NCBI RefSeq assembly: GCF_005503145.1
Contig: NZ_SCNV01000003.1
Location: 62,001-126,000, forward strand
Source: Burkholderia sp. 4M9327F10
GTDB taxonomy: Bacteria > Pseudomonadota > Gammaproteobacteria > Burkholderiales > Burkholderiaceae
Length of the DNA: 64,000 bases
Direction of reading: 5' to 3'
The notes beneath the pieces were generated by a model. The model worked only from the letters and a program-made list of their open reading frames with translations. It ran no database searches and was not told the origin of the DNA. The translations under genes and the position numbers were made by a program. Positions 52,718-61,873 of this stretch are shown here, piece by piece. Position 1 is the stretch's first letter, and each line of letters opens with the position of its first letter.

Positions 52718-52766
52718 CGCAGTCGCCTTATTTCGGTTGGCATCGGTTTGCCGGAGGTTGCGGTTC

Positions 52767-52822
52767 GGCTTGTACTTCGCGGCTTGTACTTCGCGGCTTG
52801 CACTTCGTGGCCTGCACTTCGC
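52767..52822. repeat. Four tandem copies of a 14-bp unit in the regulator/pump intergenic region
   Basis: GGCTTGTACTTCGC at 52767-52780 and 52781-52794 (identical), then GGCTTGCACTTCGT (52795-52808) and GGCCTGCACTTCGC (52809-52822). The array lies between the response regulator and RND genes. Because 14 is not a multiple of 3, no single coding frame explains it. Confidence 0.95.
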
Positions 52823-52860
52823 CGATACGTTGATGATACCTGCGAGAAGCGCGCCAGTTC

Positions 52861-52876
52861 ATTACGAGTTTGTCAT
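52861..52876. promoter_or_regulatory. CopR/CusR-like response-regulator box
   Basis: ATTACGAGTTTGTCAT matches the ATTAC-N5-TGT(C/A)AT layout of boxes bound by CopR/CusR-type regulators of copper/heavy-metal operons. It lies about 75 bases before the RND start and is the probable site of the adjacent regulator. Confidence 0.5.
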
Positions 52877-52949
52877 CTGGACGCAATCCCGGCGCAAAGG
52901 CCGCCCTCATAGACTGCCGCCATTGTTCCCATTCAGGCGTGGTCTTCTC

Positions 52950-55900
52950 ATGTGGATCGTCAAAGTCGCTCTTCGCCGTCCCTACACGTTTATCGTGCTG
53001 GCGCTGCTGCTCCTGATCATCGGGCCGCTGATGATCATGCGCACGCCCGTCGATATCTTTCCAAACATCGACATCCCCGTGATCAGCATCGTATGGAGCT
53101 ACAACGGGATGACGTCTGAGGATATGGCGCATCGCATCATCGCGCCTTATGAGCGTGCCCTGACCTCGGATGTTGGCGATATCGAGCACATCGAATCACA
53201 GTCGCTCAACGGCGTGGCCGTCGTCAAGGTGTTCTTCCATCCCGGCGCGGACATCACGCGAGCCGAGACGGAAGCCTCGACGAGCGCCCAGTCGCTGCTG
53301 AAAGTCATGCCGCCCGGCACGCTGCCGCCCATGGTGCTGACGTTCAACGCGTCGACCGTGCCGATCATGGAACTGGCGCTGTCGAGCAAGACCCTGCCGG
53401 AACAGACGCTTTACGACCTCGGCAACAACTTCATTCGCACGCAACTGGCGACGGTGCAGGGCGCCGCGGTACCGATTCCGTACGGCGGCAAGGTACGCCA
53501 GATCATGGTCGATATCAACCCGCAGGCGATGCAGGCGAAGCACGTGACCCCTGCCGATGTGGTCAAGGCGGTCAATGCGCAGAACCTCGTGTTGCCGGGC
53601 GGCACGGCGAAGATCGGCACGTTCGAATACAACGTCGACATGAACGGTGCGGCGCTCTCGGTGGCGGAACTCAACAACCTGCCGGTGCGCACGCAACCGG
53701 ACGGCACCGTGACGTATGTGCACGACGTCGCGACCGTGCGCGACGGCTATGCGCCGCAGACCAACATCGTGCGCCATGACGGCCAGCGGGCCGCGTTGCT
53801 CGAGGTGGAAAAGAGCGGCAGTGTCTCGACGCTCGATATCATTTCCAATATCAAGAGCCTGCTGCCGCGGATTCGCTCGCAGATGCCGACGGCCCTCAAC
53901 ATCCAGACCGTCACGGACGAGTCGGTCTTCGTCAAGGCGGCGGTGCAGGGCGTGATTCGCGAAGGCCTGATCGCCGCCGGCCTGACGGCGGTGATGATCC
54001 TGCTCTTTCTCGGCAGCTGGCGTGCGACGCTGATCATCGCGATCTCGATTCCGCTCGCCATGATTTCGTCGCTGATCATGTTGTCGGTGCTCGGCCAGAC
54101 GATCAACATCATGACGCTCGGCGGTCTGGCGTTGGCGGTGGGGATTCTGGTCGACGACGCGACGGTTGCGATCGAGAACATGACCCATCACATCGAGCAG
54201 GGGCAGCCGTTATTACAGGCGATCCTTGAGGGTTCCGGCGAGATTGCCGTGCCTACCTTGATCTCGACGCTGTCGATCTGCATTGTCTTCGTACCGATGC
54301 TGCTGCTGTCCGGCGTCGCCCGCTATCTGTTCACGCCGCTCGCCGAAGCCGTGGTGTTCGCGATGCTCGCCTCGTATTTCCTGTCGCGCACGCTGGTGCC
54401 GACGCTGGCGATGTATCTGCTGCGCGGCGCTCACCCGACGGGTGAAGAGGGGGCTCACCCCGCACGGCCTGCGAACCGCCTGGTGCGCTTCCAGCAAGGC
54501 TTCGAGCGACGCTTCGAGGCGCTGCGCAGCCGCTACGAGCGGCTGTTGCAAGGGGCGCTCGCTGCACCGCGGCGTTTTATCGCGGTGTTCCTGATTGCGT
54601 GCATCGGCTCGCTTGCGCTGCTGCCGTTGCTTGGCCGCGATTTCTTTCCGCAAATCGACTCGGGGCAGATCCGCCTGCATATGCGGGCGAAGACCGGCAC
54701 GCGTATCGAGCAGACGGCGCGCCTCGCGGATGAAATCGAGAACAGCATCCGCACGGTGATCCCAGCCAACGAACTGATGACCATCGTCGACAACATTGGC
54801 TTGCCGACCAGCGGCATCAACCTGTCGTATAGCAGTTCCGCGCCGATCGGCTCCGCTGATGCCGACATCCTGATCACGCTGAACGAGAAACACAAACCGA
54901 CCGCGCAGTATGTGGTGAAGCTGCGGCAACTGCTTGGCGAGCGGTTCCCGGCGGTGACGTTCTCGTTCCTGCCGGCCGATATGGTCAGCCAGATTCTCAA
55001 CTTTGGATTGCCGGCGCCAATCGACATCCAGGTGGTGGGTGTCAGTCTGGACGACAATCGCCGGTTCGCCGATGGGTTGATGGCGAAACTGCACAATGTC
55101 CCGGGACTCGTCGACCTGCGTATCCAGCAGCCCGCGGATGAGCCTGCGATCGCGGTCAACGTGGACCGCACCAAGGCGCTGCAAGCTGGCCTGCAGCAGC
55201 AGGATGTCGCGCAAAACCTGCTGATTGCGCTGTCCGGCAGTTCGCAGACCTCGCCGAACTTCTGGCTCAATCCGCAGAATGGTGTGAGCTATCCGGTGAT
55301 GACGGAGATTCCGCAGTACGACGTCAACTCGCTGCAGGCGCTGGCCAATATTCCGCTGAGCGCGACGTTCACGCCGGGCACCGGCGGCTCGGGCAGCAAC
55401 GCGGGCGGCGTCGACGGCATTCTTGGCTCGCTCGGCACGTTCTCGCGCACGACGCAGCAGGCGGTGGTGACGCACTACAACGTGCAACCGGTGATCGATA
55501 TCTACGGCTCCGTGCAGGGGCGCGATCTGGGCGGAGTGGCATCGGACGTCTCGCGCATCGTCGACGCCGCTAAAGCGAACTTGCCGCGCGGTGCCCGGGT
55601 GGTGATTCGCGGCCAGGTCCAGACCATGCAGAGCTCGTTCAGCGGTTTGCTGGAGGGTATCGCCTTCGCGGTGCTGCTCGTGTACCTGCTGATGGTGATC
55701 AATTTCCAGTCGTGGATCGATCCGCTCGTGATCATCTGCGGTCTGCCGGGCGCCATGGCCGGCATCGTCTGGATGCTGTTCCTGACGCACACCACGCTGA
55801 GCGTGCCGGCGTTGACCGGCGCCATGATGTGTATCGGCGTGGCGACGGCCAACAGCATTCTTGTGGTGAGCTTTGCACGCGAGCGGCTGGCGCAAGGCAT

Positions 55901-56180
55901 GGCGCCGCTGCAGGCGGCGCTCGCGGCTGGCGCCGGGCGCTTCCGTCCGGTGCTCATGACAGCGCTCGCCATGATGATCGGCATGGTGCCGATGGCCCTC
56001 GGCATGGGCGACGGCGGTGAGCAGAATGCGCCGCTTGGCCGTGCGGTCATCGGCGGTCTGATGATCGGCACGGTGGCGACGCTGATGTTCCTGCCCGTCG
56101 TCTTCTCGGTAGTGCATGGCTGGCTCGCGAAGCGTGCTCCACGCGGTCTCACGCAAGCCGAACTCGATCTTCTCAAATAA
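52950..56180 (+). CDS. RND efflux transporter, inner-membrane pump
   Basis: A 1076-residue proton-driven RND pump with the usual 12 helices and two large periplasmic loops. ATG 52950 begins the family-like MWIVKVALRRPYTFIVLALLLLIIGPLMI; the frame is open from 52737, through the tandem repeats, and should be ignored. The proton-relay pair Asp402-Asp403 (AVGILVDDATVAIEN) and the APLMVMRTPVDIFPNID-like N terminus place it with drug/solvent (HAE-like) pumps rather than CusA-type metal pumps. A Gly/Ser/Asn-rich insertion (TPGTGGSGSNAGGVDG, near 810) sits in the second periplasmic loop. First gene of the operon, ahead of its adaptor. Confidence 0.95.
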   Translation: MWIVKVALRRPYTFIVLALLLLIIGPLMIMRTPVDIFPNIDIPVISIVWSYNGMTSEDMAHRIIAPYERALTSDVGDIEHIESQSLNGVAVVKVFFHPGADITRAETEASTSAQSLLKVMPPGTLPPMVLTFNASTVPIMELALSSKTLPEQTLYDLGNNFIRTQLATVQGAAVPIPYGGKVRQIMVDINPQAMQAKHVTPADVVKAVNAQNLVLPGGTAKIGTFEYNVDMNGAALSVAELNNLPVRTQPDGTVTYVHDVATVRDGYAPQTNIVRHDGQRAALLEVEKSGSVSTLDIISNIKSLLPRIRSQMPTALNIQTVTDESVFVKAAVQGVIREGLIAAGLTAVMILLFLGSWRATLIIAISIPLAMISSLIMLSVLGQTINIMTLGGLALAVGILVDDATVAIENMTHHIEQGQPLLQAILEGSGEIAVPTLISTLSICIVFVPMLLLSGVARYLFTPLAEAVVFAMLASYFLSRTLVPTLAMYLLRGAHPTGEEGAHPARPANRLVRFQQGFERRFEALRSRYERLLQGALAAPRRFIAVFLIACIGSLALLPLLGRDFFPQIDSGQIRLHMRAKTGTRIEQTARLADEIENSIRTVIPANELMTIVDNIGLPTSGINLSYSSSAPIGSADADILITLNEKHKPTAQYVVKLRQLLGERFPAVTFSFLPADMVSQILNFGLPAPIDIQVVGVSLDDNRRFADGLMAKLHNVPGLVDLRIQQPADEPAIAVNVDRTKALQAGLQQQDVAQNLLIALSGSSQTSPNFWLNPQNGVSYPVMTEIPQYDVNSLQALANIPLSATFTPGTGGSGSNAGGVDGILGSLGTFSRTTQQAVVTHYNVQPVIDIYGSVQGRDLGGVASDVSRIVDAAKANLPRGARVVIRGQVQTMQSSFSGLLEGIAFAVLLVYLLMVINFQSWIDPLVIICGLPGAMAGIVWMLFLTHTTLSVPALTGAMMCIGVATANSILVVSFARERLAQGMAPLQAALAAGAGRFRPVLMTALAMMIGMVPMALGMGDGGEQNAPLGRAVIGGLMIGTVATLMFLPVVFSVVHGWLAKRAPRGLTQAELDLLK

Positions 56181-56257
56181 GCGGCGCGGCGTTTCGTCTC
56201 GTCTCGCCGCCGAGCGTCCATAACCTGATCTGACCTGAATTGACCGGAGTACGCCGC

Positions 56258-57469
56258 ATGTCCACTCAATCTCCCCAGTCCGCGCCGGACAGCCCGCCCG
56301 CACCACAGCGCAGCAGCGGCGCCGTGCGTGTCGTTTTGATCGCAGCCGGCCTCGCCGTCGTGCTCGCGGTGGCCATCGTGCCGCGACTCAATGCGAGCGC
56401 CGCGCTGCAACAGCAGACCGCGGCGCTCGCGGTACCCACCGTGCAGGTCACGCAGCCCGCCGTCGCGCCGCCCGACCAGACGCTGGTGTTGCCGGGCGAC
56501 ATCGAGGCGTATCAGCAGACGCCGATTTTCGCGCGCACCAATGGTTATCTGAAGGCCTGGTACGCCGATATCGGCGCCCATGTGAAAGCCGGGCAACTGC
56601 TGGCAACGATCGATGCGCCCGAGGTGGACGCCGCGCTGGGCCAGGCGCGCGCCGATGAACAGCAGGCGCAGGCGAACGATCAGTTTGCCCAGGTAAGCGC
56701 GGCGCGCTGGCAACAACTGGTGCAGACGCACGCGGTCTCGCAGCAGGATACGGACATGAAAGACAGCGACGCGAAGGCGAAGCACGCGGCGTTTCTCGCG
56801 GCGCAAGCGAACGTGGCTCGCCTCGCGCAGATGCAGTCCTATGAGAAGGTTTATGCGCCGTTCGACGGCGTGATTACCGCGCGCAACATCGACGTCGGCG
56901 CGTTGATCGACGCGGGTAGCGCGGGCGGTCCGGCGAAAGAGCTGTTCGATCTGGCGCAGACGGGTGTGCTGCGCGTCTATGCCGACGTGCCGCAGGACAA
57001 CGTAGGCGCCTCGCTGGACGGCACCTCGGCCTGCCTCGAAGTCTCGCAAAGCCCCGGCAAGTGTCTGCCGGGAACGGTGGTGCGCAATGCGGGGGCCATC
57101 AATGCGGTTACGCGCACGCTGCGCATCGAAGTTGACGTGCCTAACGCGAATGGGGCGGTGCTGCCAGGGTCGTATGGGCAAGTGCATCTGTCCGTGAAAG
57201 CCGCTCAGCCGGGCTTGTCGCTGCCAGTGAACACGCTGTTGTACCGGCCGGAGGGCTTGCAGGTGGCCACCGTGGATGCGCAGAACAAGGTGCTGCTGAA
57301 GACCATCAAGCCGGGCCGTGACTTCGGCACGCGTATCGAAGTGGCTTCAGGTCTGGTCGCGACCGACCGGGTGGTCCTCAATCCGTCCGACTCGATTACG
57401 AACGGTCAGGCTGTGAAGGTTGCCAGTTCGTCGGCAGCGACGGCAAGCGCCGCGGGGAGCCACTCATGA
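56258..57469 (+). CDS. RND efflux periplasmic adaptor
   Basis: A 403-residue adaptor from ATG 56258 with CGGAG upstream. A Ser/Pro-rich cytoplasmic start and one membrane helix (VVLIAAGLAVVLAVAIVP) precede the lipoyl half (ARTNGYLKAWYADIGAHVKAGQLLATI). Next come an alpha-hairpin (about 130-190), the second lipoyl half (YAPFDGVITARNIDVGALIDAG) and the C-terminal beta barrel with GSYGQVHLSV and GRDFGTRIEVASGL. It lacks Met-rich metal sites of CusB. It lies 78 bases after the pump and overlaps the channel gene by four bases. Confidence 0.93.
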   Translation: MSTQSPQSAPDSPPAPQRSSGAVRVVLIAAGLAVVLAVAIVPRLNASAALQQQTAALAVPTVQVTQPAVAPPDQTLVLPGDIEAYQQTPIFARTNGYLKAWYADIGAHVKAGQLLATIDAPEVDAALGQARADEQQAQANDQFAQVSAARWQQLVQTHAVSQQDTDMKDSDAKAKHAAFLAAQANVARLAQMQSYEKVYAPFDGVITARNIDVGALIDAGSAGGPAKELFDLAQTGVLRVYADVPQDNVGASLDGTSACLEVSQSPGKCLPGTVVRNAGAINAVTRTLRIEVDVPNANGAVLPGSYGQVHLSVKAAQPGLSLPVNTLLYRPEGLQVATVDAQNKVLLKTIKPGRDFGTRIEVASGLVATDRVVLNPSDSITNGQAVKVASSSAATASAAGSHS

Positions 57470-58989
57470 AACCTGGCCAACCTGGGCGTATGCCATGGCG
57501 CTTAACCCGAGCGCCACTGCTCGGCGCCGTCTGCGCGGCGGCTTTGCTGGGCATGACCGGTTGCTCGATCGGGCCGGCCTATGTGCGACCCGCCGTGAGG
57601 GTGCCGACGGCTTATAAGGAAAACGGCGGGGCGTCTGGCGCCGGCGTGCTCTCGACAAGCGCTGCCAATTCAACCACCGGGCCGGCCGCGCCCGCACAGG
57701 CAGCCCCTGGCTGGACCAGCGCCGCGCCCGCCGATAGCAAGCCGCGCGGCGCGTGGTGGACGCGCTTCGGCGATTCCGAACTGAACACGCTCGAAGCAAG
57801 CGTGAGCGTCTCGAACCAGACAGTCCAGAAGGCGGTTGCGCAGCTTCAGGAGGCGCGCGCGATGGTGCAATCGGCTCACGCCGCTTATCTTCCGACGATA
57901 GGCGCGGGGGCGAGCGCAACCCGCGAGCACGATTCCGCAAACGTGATCGGCCATCAGGGGACCGCCGGCAAGTCGTACAACGACTATGCTGTCGCGCTCG
58001 ATGCGAGCTGGGAGCCGGATCTGTGGGGCAGAATCGCGCACGAGAACGACGCGGCGCGCGCCGGTGCGCAAGCCAGCGCCGCCGATCTCGAAAGCGTGCG
58101 GCTTGGCGTGCAGGCCGAACTTGCGGTTGATTACTTCAACCTGCGTGGACTCGATGCGTCGAAGCGCCTGCTCGACCAGACCGTCAAGGACTATCAGCAG
58201 ACGCTCGATCTGACGCAAAGCCGCTTTACCGTTGGCGTGTCGTCGCAGGCTGACGTCACCCAGGCCCAGACGCAGTTGCAGTCCACCGAAGCGCAGGATA
58301 TCGATCTGGGCGTTGCCCGCGCGCAATACGAGCACGCCATTGCCACGCTGACCGGTGTTCCCGCCTCGACGTTCTCGTTGCCGCCGGCCGTGACGGACTT
58401 CACGCCGCCGGCGATTCCCGTGGGCGTGCCCTCCGAACTGCTGGAGCGGCGGCCCGATATCGCCGCTGCGGAACGCCGTGCGGCCGCTGCCAACGACCAG
58501 ATCGGCATCGCCCAGTCCGCGTTTTACCCGGACCTGGTGCTGTCGGCCACCGGCGGCATAGGAAGTTCGACGCTGACGAACTGGCTCACTGCGCCGTCGC
58601 GGATGTGGACCATTGGACCGGCCCTGATCGGCACGCTGTTCGACGGCGGCCGGCGTGAAGCGATGACCGCGAAGGCTAAGGCGCAATACGACGCGAGTGC
58701 GGCGGACTATCGCCAAACCGTGCTGACAGCCTTTCAGGAAGTCGAAGACAACCTCGCATCCTTGCGCATCCTTCAGCAGGAGGTCAGCAAGCAGAACGAG
58801 GCGGTTGCATCGGCCAGGAAGACCTTGCAGCTCGAACTCGACCAGTACCGCATCGGAACGGTGGGCTATCTGGAGGTGGTCGCCGCGCAGAGTACGGCGT
58901 TGGCGAACGAGCGCACGGCGGTCGATCTTTCGCGCCGGCAGATGGACGCGAGCGTGTTGCTGGTGAAAGCATTGGGCGGCATCTGGTGA
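57466..58989 (+). CDS. NodT/OprM-type outer-membrane efflux lipoprotein
   Basis: A 507-residue channel, third gene of the RND operon. The signal ends LLGMTGC (lipidated Cys33), then SIGPAYVRP. The TolC-like duplicated helices start WWTRFGDSELNTLEASV and PSELLERRPDIAAAERRAA, with LLVKALGGIW at the end. Translation is coupled to the adaptor gene (ATGA). Together with 52950-57469 it makes a complete tripartite RND system. Confidence 0.93.
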   Translation: MKPGQPGRMPWRLTRAPLLGAVCAAALLGMTGCSIGPAYVRPAVRVPTAYKENGGASGAGVLSTSAANSTTGPAAPAQAAPGWTSAAPADSKPRGAWWTRFGDSELNTLEASVSVSNQTVQKAVAQLQEARAMVQSAHAAYLPTIGAGASATREHDSANVIGHQGTAGKSYNDYAVALDASWEPDLWGRIAHENDAARAGAQASAADLESVRLGVQAELAVDYFNLRGLDASKRLLDQTVKDYQQTLDLTQSRFTVGVSSQADVTQAQTQLQSTEAQDIDLGVARAQYEHAIATLTGVPASTFSLPPAVTDFTPPAIPVGVPSELLERRPDIAAAERRAAAANDQIGIAQSAFYPDLVLSATGGIGSSTLTNWLTAPSRMWTIGPALIGTLFDGGRREAMTAKAKAQYDASAADYRQTVLTAFQEVEDNLASLRILQQEVSKQNEAVASARKTLQLELDQYRIGTVGYLEVVAAQSTALANERTAVDLSRRQMDASVLLVKALGGIW

Positions 58990-59206
58990 TGCCTGGCCCG
59001 ACGCCGCAGCTAATCACATTGCTAATTACGCCGCCAATCAAATCGTCATCTTCGACAGGGAGAATTCCCTTGGCGGCGCGCTGAAACAGATTGCCATGGG
59101 TGCCGCCGGGGGAGTAAACCGGATTCGAACTATTACAAGGTTGAAGATGTCAGAACGGTGAAAGCGCCTTCGATATTTCCGTCCATCCATATCGACGAGT
59201 TGCGCC

Positions 59207-59503
59207 ATGCAATCATCCACGATCAAAACGCTCCGCGTCTATCTGCTGACAGCGTCATGCGCTGCTATGGCGATAGAAGTCATGGCGCTGCTGGCAATCA
59301 GTCTGTTTGGCGTTTCAGAAGACGTGTTCGCGTTGCCGGCATTTCGCGCAGCAACCGTGGTGGCGATTGCGGGTGTCGTAGTGCTCACAAGACTCGTGGC
59401 CCACGCCGCATTTCTCTCAACCTTGTTGCATCGCTACGCGTCCTTCCTCGGTGTCTTCACGCAACGCTGGGTTCGACGGTTCGATCGTCCTCGCCGGACA
59501 TAG
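59207..59503 (+). CDS. Small three-helix membrane protein
   Basis: A 98-residue hydrophobic protein: helices at about 10-35 (VYLLTASCAAMAIEVMALLAISLF), 47-62 (ATVVAIAGVVVLTRLVA) and possibly 66-85, with a basic Arg-rich C terminus (RWVRRFDRPRRT). No family recognised. A weak GACGAG lies before the ATG. Its last 47 bases overlap the 3' end of the convergent LacI gene, which lowers confidence slightly. Confidence 0.6.
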   Translation: MQSSTIKTLRVYLLTASCAAMAIEVMALLAISLFGVSEDVFALPAFRAATVVAIAGVVVLTRLVAHAAFLSTLLHRYASFLGVFTQRWVRRFDRPRRT

Positions 59504-60515
59504 GCCCAAAGCCCGTCGGCACGATCACAAGCGGGTGAGCCGCGGTGTCTTGCGCGTCAGCCAGGGCGAAAGCCTCCGCAATGATCTTGCGCACATCCTG
59601 ACGCATCATTGTCACTTCGAACGGCAGGTGCGCGGCAAACGGGTCCCAGTCGAAGCACCCCACAACGCTCGACTGCCAGGCGTCGCGCGGCAAGCTCGAC
59701 GCGAACTGAACCAGGCCCTCAAACGCGGTGATCGAATTCATCAGCAGGCCGGCGGGGAGGCGCCCCAGGCTCTCATAGCGGCGCGCCAGCGCGCGCCGTG
59801 CAGACGACGCGTCATAGCCGAAGCAGTCAACGGCGTCGGCTGCCGGAGTGATGCCGCGCGCCGCGAAGGCGTCGCGGTATCCGGCGATACGCATATCCGT
59901 CGCATACTCGTCCACGACGCCGCCCAGAAAGAGCAGCTCGTCCGCAGAGGCGCCGCGCGCCGTCATCTTGTCCATCAACACGTCGGTCAGCGCACGCGCG
60001 CCGCCGCGATTGTCCGACACGACGGACGGCGCAGCCGGCCCAGGCAGATCGACATTGATGCAGGGAATACCCGCCGATGCACACCGGTCATTGAGCGGTG
60101 TCGGATTGCGCACGCCGGCAATGAACAACAGCTCGACCTGTTGCGAGATGAGCGTCTCCGTCACGCTCAGTTCCACGGCCGGATCGCGTTGGGTGCTGAC
60201 GACGATGGGGCACAGGCCCCGGCTTCTCGCGTAGTCCTCGAAATTCTCGACCAGCCCGGCGAAAAAGCGGTTGCGGTAGTGCGGAAGAATCATGCCGGCC
60301 AGACCCGAGCGGGACAGCCGCAGCCCGCGGGCCTTCATGTTGACGTTGTAGCCCAGTTGCTCGGCGCTGGCGAGGATCCGGTTAGCCGTTTCCTCCTTGA
60401 TCCGGTAGCGCGCCCAGGTGCCGTTCAGCACCATGCTTACCGCGGAGATTGAAGAACCGGTCGCCTTCGCGATGTCGTAGATCGTGGACTTGCGGTTCGG
60501 GTTGGTACGGGCCAT
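59457..60515 (-). CDS. LacI family transcriptional regulator of a sugar ABC importer
   Basis: 352 residues from ATG 60515, with GGAG about 10 bases upstream; the frame to 60548 is not needed. The HTH and hinge (TIYDIAKATGSSISAVSMVLNGTWARYRIKEETANRILASAEQLGYNVNMKARGLRLS) are classic LacI, followed by the periplasmic-binding-like effector domain. It is divergent from a ribose-type ABC operon. Twin identical operators lie in the intergenic region, so it most likely represses that operon and itself. Confidence 0.93.
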   Translation of the reverse strand: MARTNPNRKSTIYDIAKATGSSISAVSMVLNGTWARYRIKEETANRILASAEQLGYNVNMKARGLRLSRSGLAGMILPHYRNRFFAGLVENFEDYARSRGLCPIVVSTQRDPAVELSVTETLISQQVELLFIAGVRNPTPLNDRCASAGIPCINVDLPGPAAPSVVSDNRGGARALTDVLMDKMTARGASADELLFLGGVVDEYATDMRIAGYRDAFAARGITPAADAVDCFGYDASSARRALARRYESLGRLPAGLLMNSITAFEGLVQFASSLPRDAWQSSVVGCFDWDPFAAHLPFEVTMMRQDVRKIIAEAFALADAQDTAAHPLVIVPTGFGPMSGEDDRTVEPSVA

Positions 60516-60613
60516 CTGCGGTTCACTCCAAAAAGCACTTTTGTTCACGCTGCGCAGAAGGTAGTCCTTTCGCCGCAGAAAGCCAGCCTAGGGTATTCAC
60601 TGAGTTGACGCAT

Positions 60614-60665
60614 TTGCTGAATGGATTCAGCATTTCTCTCACTCGATTGCTGAATGGATTCAGCA
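60614..60665. promoter_or_regulatory. Twin identical LacI-type operators, centres 33 bp apart
   Basis: TTGCTGAATGGATTCAGCA occurs identically at 60614-60632 and 60647-60665; each contains the palindrome GCTGAAT-GG-ATTCAGC. A further half-site, GAATCAGCA, follows at 60669-60677. The 33-bp offset is about three helical turns, ideal for two repressor dimers on one face of the DNA. The sites lie between the LacI gene and the ABC operon. Confidence 0.85.
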
Positions 60666-60761
60666 AATGAATCAGCAAAGTACAGCACCGAGCGGGCAGC
60701 GAATTTTCCAAAACCTACTTGGACGACTGGTGCCGGCTGCCAGCGCTCCAGCGGAGGAGAC

Positions 60762-61754
60762 ATGTCAAAGAGTTTTGTGCGCACGTTGTGCGCAGGCGTC
60801 GTCGCGTTTGCGATCAGCACGGGCGCAGCGCTGGCTTCGCCTGACCATCCCGTGATCGGTGTTGTCGTCAAGATCGGCGGCATTCCCTGGTTCAACGCCA
60901 TGGAGGCAGGGATCAAGAAGCAGGCGGATCAACTGGGCGTGAAAGCCTTCATGGTCGGCCCGACCAGTGCGGACCCGGCGTTGCAGGTGCGGGCCATTGA
61001 AGACCTGATCGCGCAGCACGTGGATGTGATCGGTGTGGTGCCGAACGATGCCCAGGTGCTGGAGCCGGTGTTGCAGCGTGCGCGGGCGGCGGGCATCAAG
61101 GTCATCACGCACGAGTCTCCGAAGCAGGAGAATGCGGACTGGGACTTTGAGCTTGCTTCGGTCAAGGGCTTCGGCGAAGCCTACGCGAAGCGCCTCGCCA
61201 CCGCGCTTGGCGGCAAGGGCGAGTACGCGGTCTTTGTCGGCTCGCTCACGGTGCCGTTGCACAACGCATGGGCCGACGCTGCCATCGCTTATCTCAAGGC
61301 CAACGATCCCGACATGAAACTGGTCGGCGACCGCTACGGCGTAGCGGAGAACGTCGACGCTTCGCGTCAGACTGCGCTCGATTTGATGCGGGCTCATCCC
61401 GACCTGAAGGGCATTCTTGCCTTCGGCAGCCAGGGCCCGATTGGGGCGGCGCGCGCCGTGGCAGAAAATCACGCGCAAGGGAAGGTCGTCGTACTGGGAC
61501 CCTTCTCGCCGGGGCAGGGCAAGCGTCTTGTGCACGATGGCATCCTGACCGGTGGCTATATGTGGAACCCGGAACAGGCGGGCGAAGTGTTCGTGACCTT
61601 GGGGACGATGGTGGCGAAGGGCCAGCCGATCAAGGACGGCACGAATATCCCGGGTCTCGGTGTCGTTCATCCCGTTGGTCATAACCTGATCGTCGACCAA
61701 CTGGTGGATCTCAACGCGAATACCGTTGACGCTCTCGCCAAGTCGGGTCTTTGA
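60762..61754 (+). CDS. Sugar ABC transporter substrate-binding protein
   Basis: 330 residues from ATG 60762, fixed by GGAGGAG upstream; the frame is open from 60654. A Sec signal (TLCAGVVAFAISTGAALAS) precedes a type-I periplasmic-binding fold with VIGVVVKIGGIPWFNAMEAGIKKQADQLG, DLIAQHVDVIGVVPNDAQ and GILAFGSQGPIGAARAVAENH. It is similar in style to RbsB/RhaS/LsrB binders of monosaccharides or AI-2-like ligands; the exact ligand cannot be told. First gene of the ABC operon. Confidence 0.93.
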   Translation: MSKSFVRTLCAGVVAFAISTGAALASPDHPVIGVVVKIGGIPWFNAMEAGIKKQADQLGVKAFMVGPTSADPALQVRAIEDLIAQHVDVIGVVPNDAQVLEPVLQRARAAGIKVITHESPKQENADWDFELASVKGFGEAYAKRLATALGGKGEYAVFVGSLTVPLHNAWADAAIAYLKANDPDMKLVGDRYGVAENVDASRQTALDLMRAHPDLKGILAFGSQGPIGAARAVAENHAQGKVVVLGPFSPGQGKRLVHDGILTGGYMWNPEQAGEVFVTLGTMVAKGQPIKDGTNIPGLGVVHPVGHNLIVDQLVDLNANTVDALAKSGL

Positions 61755-61873
61755 GCGTGACGCGATCGGGCAGGGCGTGAAGGGGCGTGAAGGGCCGCAA
61801 GCGCGCGCCCTTCACTGGCCGATAGAACGTGTATCGGATCGCCTCGCTTTGCCCGCAGCATTGGAGTGTTCCC

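Noticed and set aside
54213-56306. 697-codon open frame on the minus strand
   Set aside because: It is entirely antisense to the well-supported RND pump, is Arg/His/Gln-rich with no fold pattern and exists only because high G+C removes stops. The 561-codon minus frame at 55502-57187 is the same kind of shadow.
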